From the NCBI RefSeq assembly GCF_029439455.1, contig NZ_JAQFVG010000319.1, forward strand, positions 62,001 to 126,000: a DNA stretch of 64,000 nt, read 5' to 3'. The notes under the pieces are model-generated. The model saw only the letters and a program-made list of their open reading frames with translations. It was not told where the DNA came from and ran no database searches. Each line of letters begins with the position of its first letter. The first letter of the stretch is position 1. Shown here piece after piece: positions 62,042 to 64,000 of the stretch. The translations under genes and the position numbers were made by a program. Origin of the DNA: Caballeronia sp. BR00000012568055 (GTDB lineage Bacteria > Pseudomonadota > Gammaproteobacteria > Burkholderiales > Burkholderiaceae).

Positions 62042-63364
62042 ATGGGCTCTATCGACCGGCCATATTTCCGCTCGTTGCAGACGGCGAGTTGGCGCGGCGT
62101 GCCGTTCGCGGTGACGGGTGCCACGCTCAAGACGGGTCGCCGCGTCGCTTTGCATGAATATCCGTTCAGAGATGAAGTCTGGGTGGAAGACCTGGGCCGC
62201 GCCGGGCGACGCATCGCGCTTACGGGCTTTCTGTTGCAAGACGCGGCGTATGGCGGCGGCGATGTTATCGCGCAGCGAACCGCGCTCATTGCGGCTTGCG
62301 AGGCGCAGGAAGACACGGGAACGGGCGAACTGGTTCACCCATCGCTCGGACGTATTACCGCTGCATTACTCGACTTCGAATGCGAAGAACGCAGCGAGCG
62401 CGGGCGCTCGTTTGAAGTCCGCTTTACCTTCATCGAAGCCGGTAACGAAGAATTCCCTTCGCTCGACATTGCGACGCAGGCGCAAACCGGGCTTTCTGTT
62501 GTCGCCGCTTATGCGGCGATTGCGCAGGATTTCGCGAACCGCGTAAGCGCGCTGCTCCAGACGCCGCCGATCGTTGGCGAGATTCAACGCACCGCCCAGG
62601 CGTTTGTGGACAACGCGCAGAGCATCACGCAGCGCGCAACCTCGCTCGTTTCGATGGTTGCCACGCTCAAAGGCAACTATGGGCGATTCGTCGGCGAATT
62701 TACGGCGGTCGTGAAGAATCCGGCTACGACCATCGAGCAATTAATCGGCGCGGGTGCGAAGGCACGCGAGGCAGTCACACAAAGCGGAAAGGTGCTTATT
62801 GCGGCGGCGTCTGTCGCCGACTTCGCCGGAATGTCGAAGGCCGCGCAAACGCTTGTTACCGCCGTACAGAAGGCCAACCCGGACCCGAACCAGGCGATTC
62901 AAAGCCTTGCGGCCCTGCAATCGGAAACGGTCCCGCAGGAACGCGCCAATGTACCGCTCACTGTCGCCAATGCAGACGTAACGGCGATGCTTCGGCGCTC
63001 GACCGTAACAGCGCTCGCGGACAGCACAAGCGCGTATGCGCCGACCTCCTATGATGACGCGGAAGCCTTGCGCTCCACCGTATGCGATGCGCTCGACGCG
63101 GAGATAGTGAGCGCGGCCGACACGAAAGATGATGGGACGTTCGAAGCGCTCACTACGCTAGAAACGGCCGTTGTGCTCGACCTCACGACGCGCGGCGAAT
63201 CGCTCGCGACGATGCGAAACGTAGTAATGGGCGCTTCGTTGCCCGTGATTGTGCTAGCGCAACGGCTCTATCAGGACGTCTCGCGGTATGACGCGCTAGT
63301 GCAACAGATCGACCCGATTAATCCGGCGTTTGCGCCCGTCGCGTTTCGCGCGCCGCTTGCATGA
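62042..63364 (+). CDS. DNA circularisation/baseplate hub protein (Mu gpN family)
   Basis: A 440-residue protein (Mu gpN 491). The N-terminal domain is conserved: ASWRGVPFAVTGATLKTGRRVALHEYPFRDEVWVEDLGRAGRRIALTGFLLQD (about 16-70), matching PF07157 (DNA_circ_N). The rest is helical and divergent. In Mu it is needed for tail/DNA circularisation and lies between tape measure and gpP, exactly as here. Confidence 0.92.
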   Translation: MGSIDRPYFRSLQTASWRGVPFAVTGATLKTGRRVALHEYPFRDEVWVEDLGRAGRRIALTGFLLQDAAYGGGDVIAQRTALIAACEAQEDTGTGELVHPSLGRITAALLDFECEERSERGRSFEVRFTFIEAGNEEFPSLDIATQAQTGLSVVAAYAAIAQDFANRVSALLQTPPIVGEIQRTAQAFVDNAQSITQRATSLVSMVATLKGNYGRFVGEFTAVVKNPATTIEQLIGAGAKAREAVTQSGKVLIAAASVADFAGMSKAAQTLVTAVQKANPDPNQAIQSLAALQSETVPQERANVPLTVANADVTAMLRRSTVTALADSTSAYAPTSYDDAEALRSTVCDALDAEIVSAADTKDDGTFEALTTLETAVVLDLTTRGESLATMRNVVMGASLPVIVLAQRLYQDVSRYDALVQQIDPINPAFAPVAFRAPLA

Positions 63365-63403
63365 ACCTATTCGATGTTCGAAGCATAGTGTCTATGTGCA
63401 ACG

Positions 63404-63766
63404 CTAGTTGCTTACCTTGCCCCCGACCCAGGCCCATCGTTTACCAGCCATAACAAAGTATCTACCGTCAACCTCCAATTTTTCAAAAATATCCTTTAGC
63501 ATTACCCTAACTTCGTCCAATAGCGAACTCGAACTTTCATCATCATCCAGCTCAAGTTCGGCGATATACGTATTGCTTGGAAGCTCGAACTCCCTTTCAG
63601 ATTTTCCCTTCCTATATTTAAAGAAGTCCGCTTCTTGCAGCGCATTCGTGATTCGTCTGTAAACGTCATTTCCGTATCGCGAAGTCGTTGCGTAGCGCAA
63701 GTCGAACGTGACGAGCACGAGACAGGTCCGTTTCTGTGAAACTAGGTCGAACAACTTCTTGTGCAT
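63404..63766 (-). CDS. Small hypothetical protein, reversed in the tail module
   Basis: A 120-residue protein from ATG 63766. Two strands (CLVLVTFDLRYATT; SNTYIAELELDDDE) and two helices (DVYRRITNALQEADFF; SLLDEVRVMLKDIFEKL) would fit a ferredoxin-like fold as in Cas2/VapD/GhoS ribonuclease-like proteins, but I cannot prove relation. AT-richer than its neighbours. Probable accessory gene between gpN and gpP. Confidence 0.55.
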   Translation of the reverse strand: MHKKLFDLVSQKRTCLVLVTFDLRYATTSRYGNDVYRRITNALQEADFFKYRKGKSEREFELPSNTYIAELELDDDESSSSLLDEVRVMLKDIFEKLEVDGRYFVMAGKRWAWVGGKVSN

Positions 63767-63931
63767 AAGTAAGGAATCCGTTCAATAAATAAAAGAATTT
63801 TCATTTCATGCCTTCACCGAAGAGATGCGGCAAGACTCTACGAGCTAGAGTGCACAACCACACGGCCTGTAACCATAAGAAAAATCGTAAAAAATTACGT
63901 GCTTGTCGTAGCAGAATTCACTTTTACAATC

Positions 63932-64000
63932 ATGACCGACGATGTAACGCTTACGGTCGGCGGCCAATCCATCGCCGGGTGGACTGCCGTTAGGGTGACG
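63932..64000 (+). CDS. Baseplate protein gpP-like, N-terminus (cut by window edge)
   Basis: Twenty-three codons starting MTDDVTLTVGGQSIAGWTAV, the characteristic opening of Mu gpP-type baseplate hub proteins (V-x-L-x-V-x-G-x-x-x-x-GW). Its place directly after gpN (plus an inserted reversed gene) is the Mu order. The rest lies outside. Confidence 0.8.
   Translation, partial: MTDDVTLTVGGQSIAGWTAVRVT

Overview
The window is high-GC, densely coded DNA from a betaproteobacterium of the Burkholderiaceae. The sulfate transporter, LexA, NodIJ-type exporter, short-form 6-phosphogluconate dehydrogenase and transketolase all fit Burkholderia, Paraburkholderia or Caballeronia; I cannot settle the genus from sequence alone. 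It has two parts: ordinary chromosome (1 to about 26,570) and the left and central part of a large integrated prophage (about 26,574 to past 64,000).

Chromosomal part. A sulfate import operon on the minus strand (sbp-cysT-cysW-cysA, the last cut by the edge) is followed by lexA with two LexA boxes, a universal stress protein, a NodIJ-type ABC-2 exporter, a family-39 glycosyltransferase, a gnd-tkt sugar-phosphate pair, an aldo/keto reductase and an MFS exporter. Then come a HigB/HigA-like toxin-antitoxin pair, a lipoprotein/secreted protein/lytic transglycosylase trio, an SDR, dusA beside tRNA-His, an enoyl-CoA hydratase-family hydrolase, several small conserved genes, an SMR efflux protein and a UPF0303-type protein.

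Prophage. It is integrated in the initiator tRNA(fMet) gene: only the 3' 45 nt of the tRNA remain (26,574-26,618, minus strand), followed by the tRNA's own terminator. A tyrosine integrase reads inward, followed by a TIR-domain protein. A leftward early operon (32,839 to 29,412) encodes an RNA polymerase alpha-CTD-like protein, a YqaJ-type exonuclease, a candidate annealing protein, two small proteins (one frameshifted) and an excisionase-like protein. After a 700-bp control region, a rightward operon (33.5-39.6 kb) holds a replication protein, a stand-alone DnaB N-terminal domain, two HNH endonucleases around a RusA-like resolvase, small proteins and a DNA methyltransferase. The late region is a mosaic: a lambda-type head (small terminase, gpA, gpW, portal, protease, scaffold, D, E, FII) and a Mu-type contractile tail (sheath, tube, frameshifted chaperones, tape measure, gpN, start of gpP). 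No CI repressor and no lysis genes are visible; the latter probably lie beyond the window.

The most unusual material is accessory DNA inserted against the direction of the late genes. A compact six-gene minus-strand operon (43,134 to 39,639) encodes four PAAR-like proteins, three sharing a C-terminal domain, then a glycine-zipper membrane protein and a tiny two-helix membrane protein: a candidate spike-delivered toxin/immunity cassette. A small gene preceded by a strongly structured RNA leader, a CoiA-like nuclease, and membrane or small proteins occupy other gaps in the head and tail modules. Two arrays of 10-bp-phased repeats, one beside the attachment site and one in the control region, suggest one protein coordinates integration and early transcription. 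The tail sheath gene, one early gene and one PAAR-like gene are interrupted, so the prophage may be defective, or the sequence may carry indel errors.
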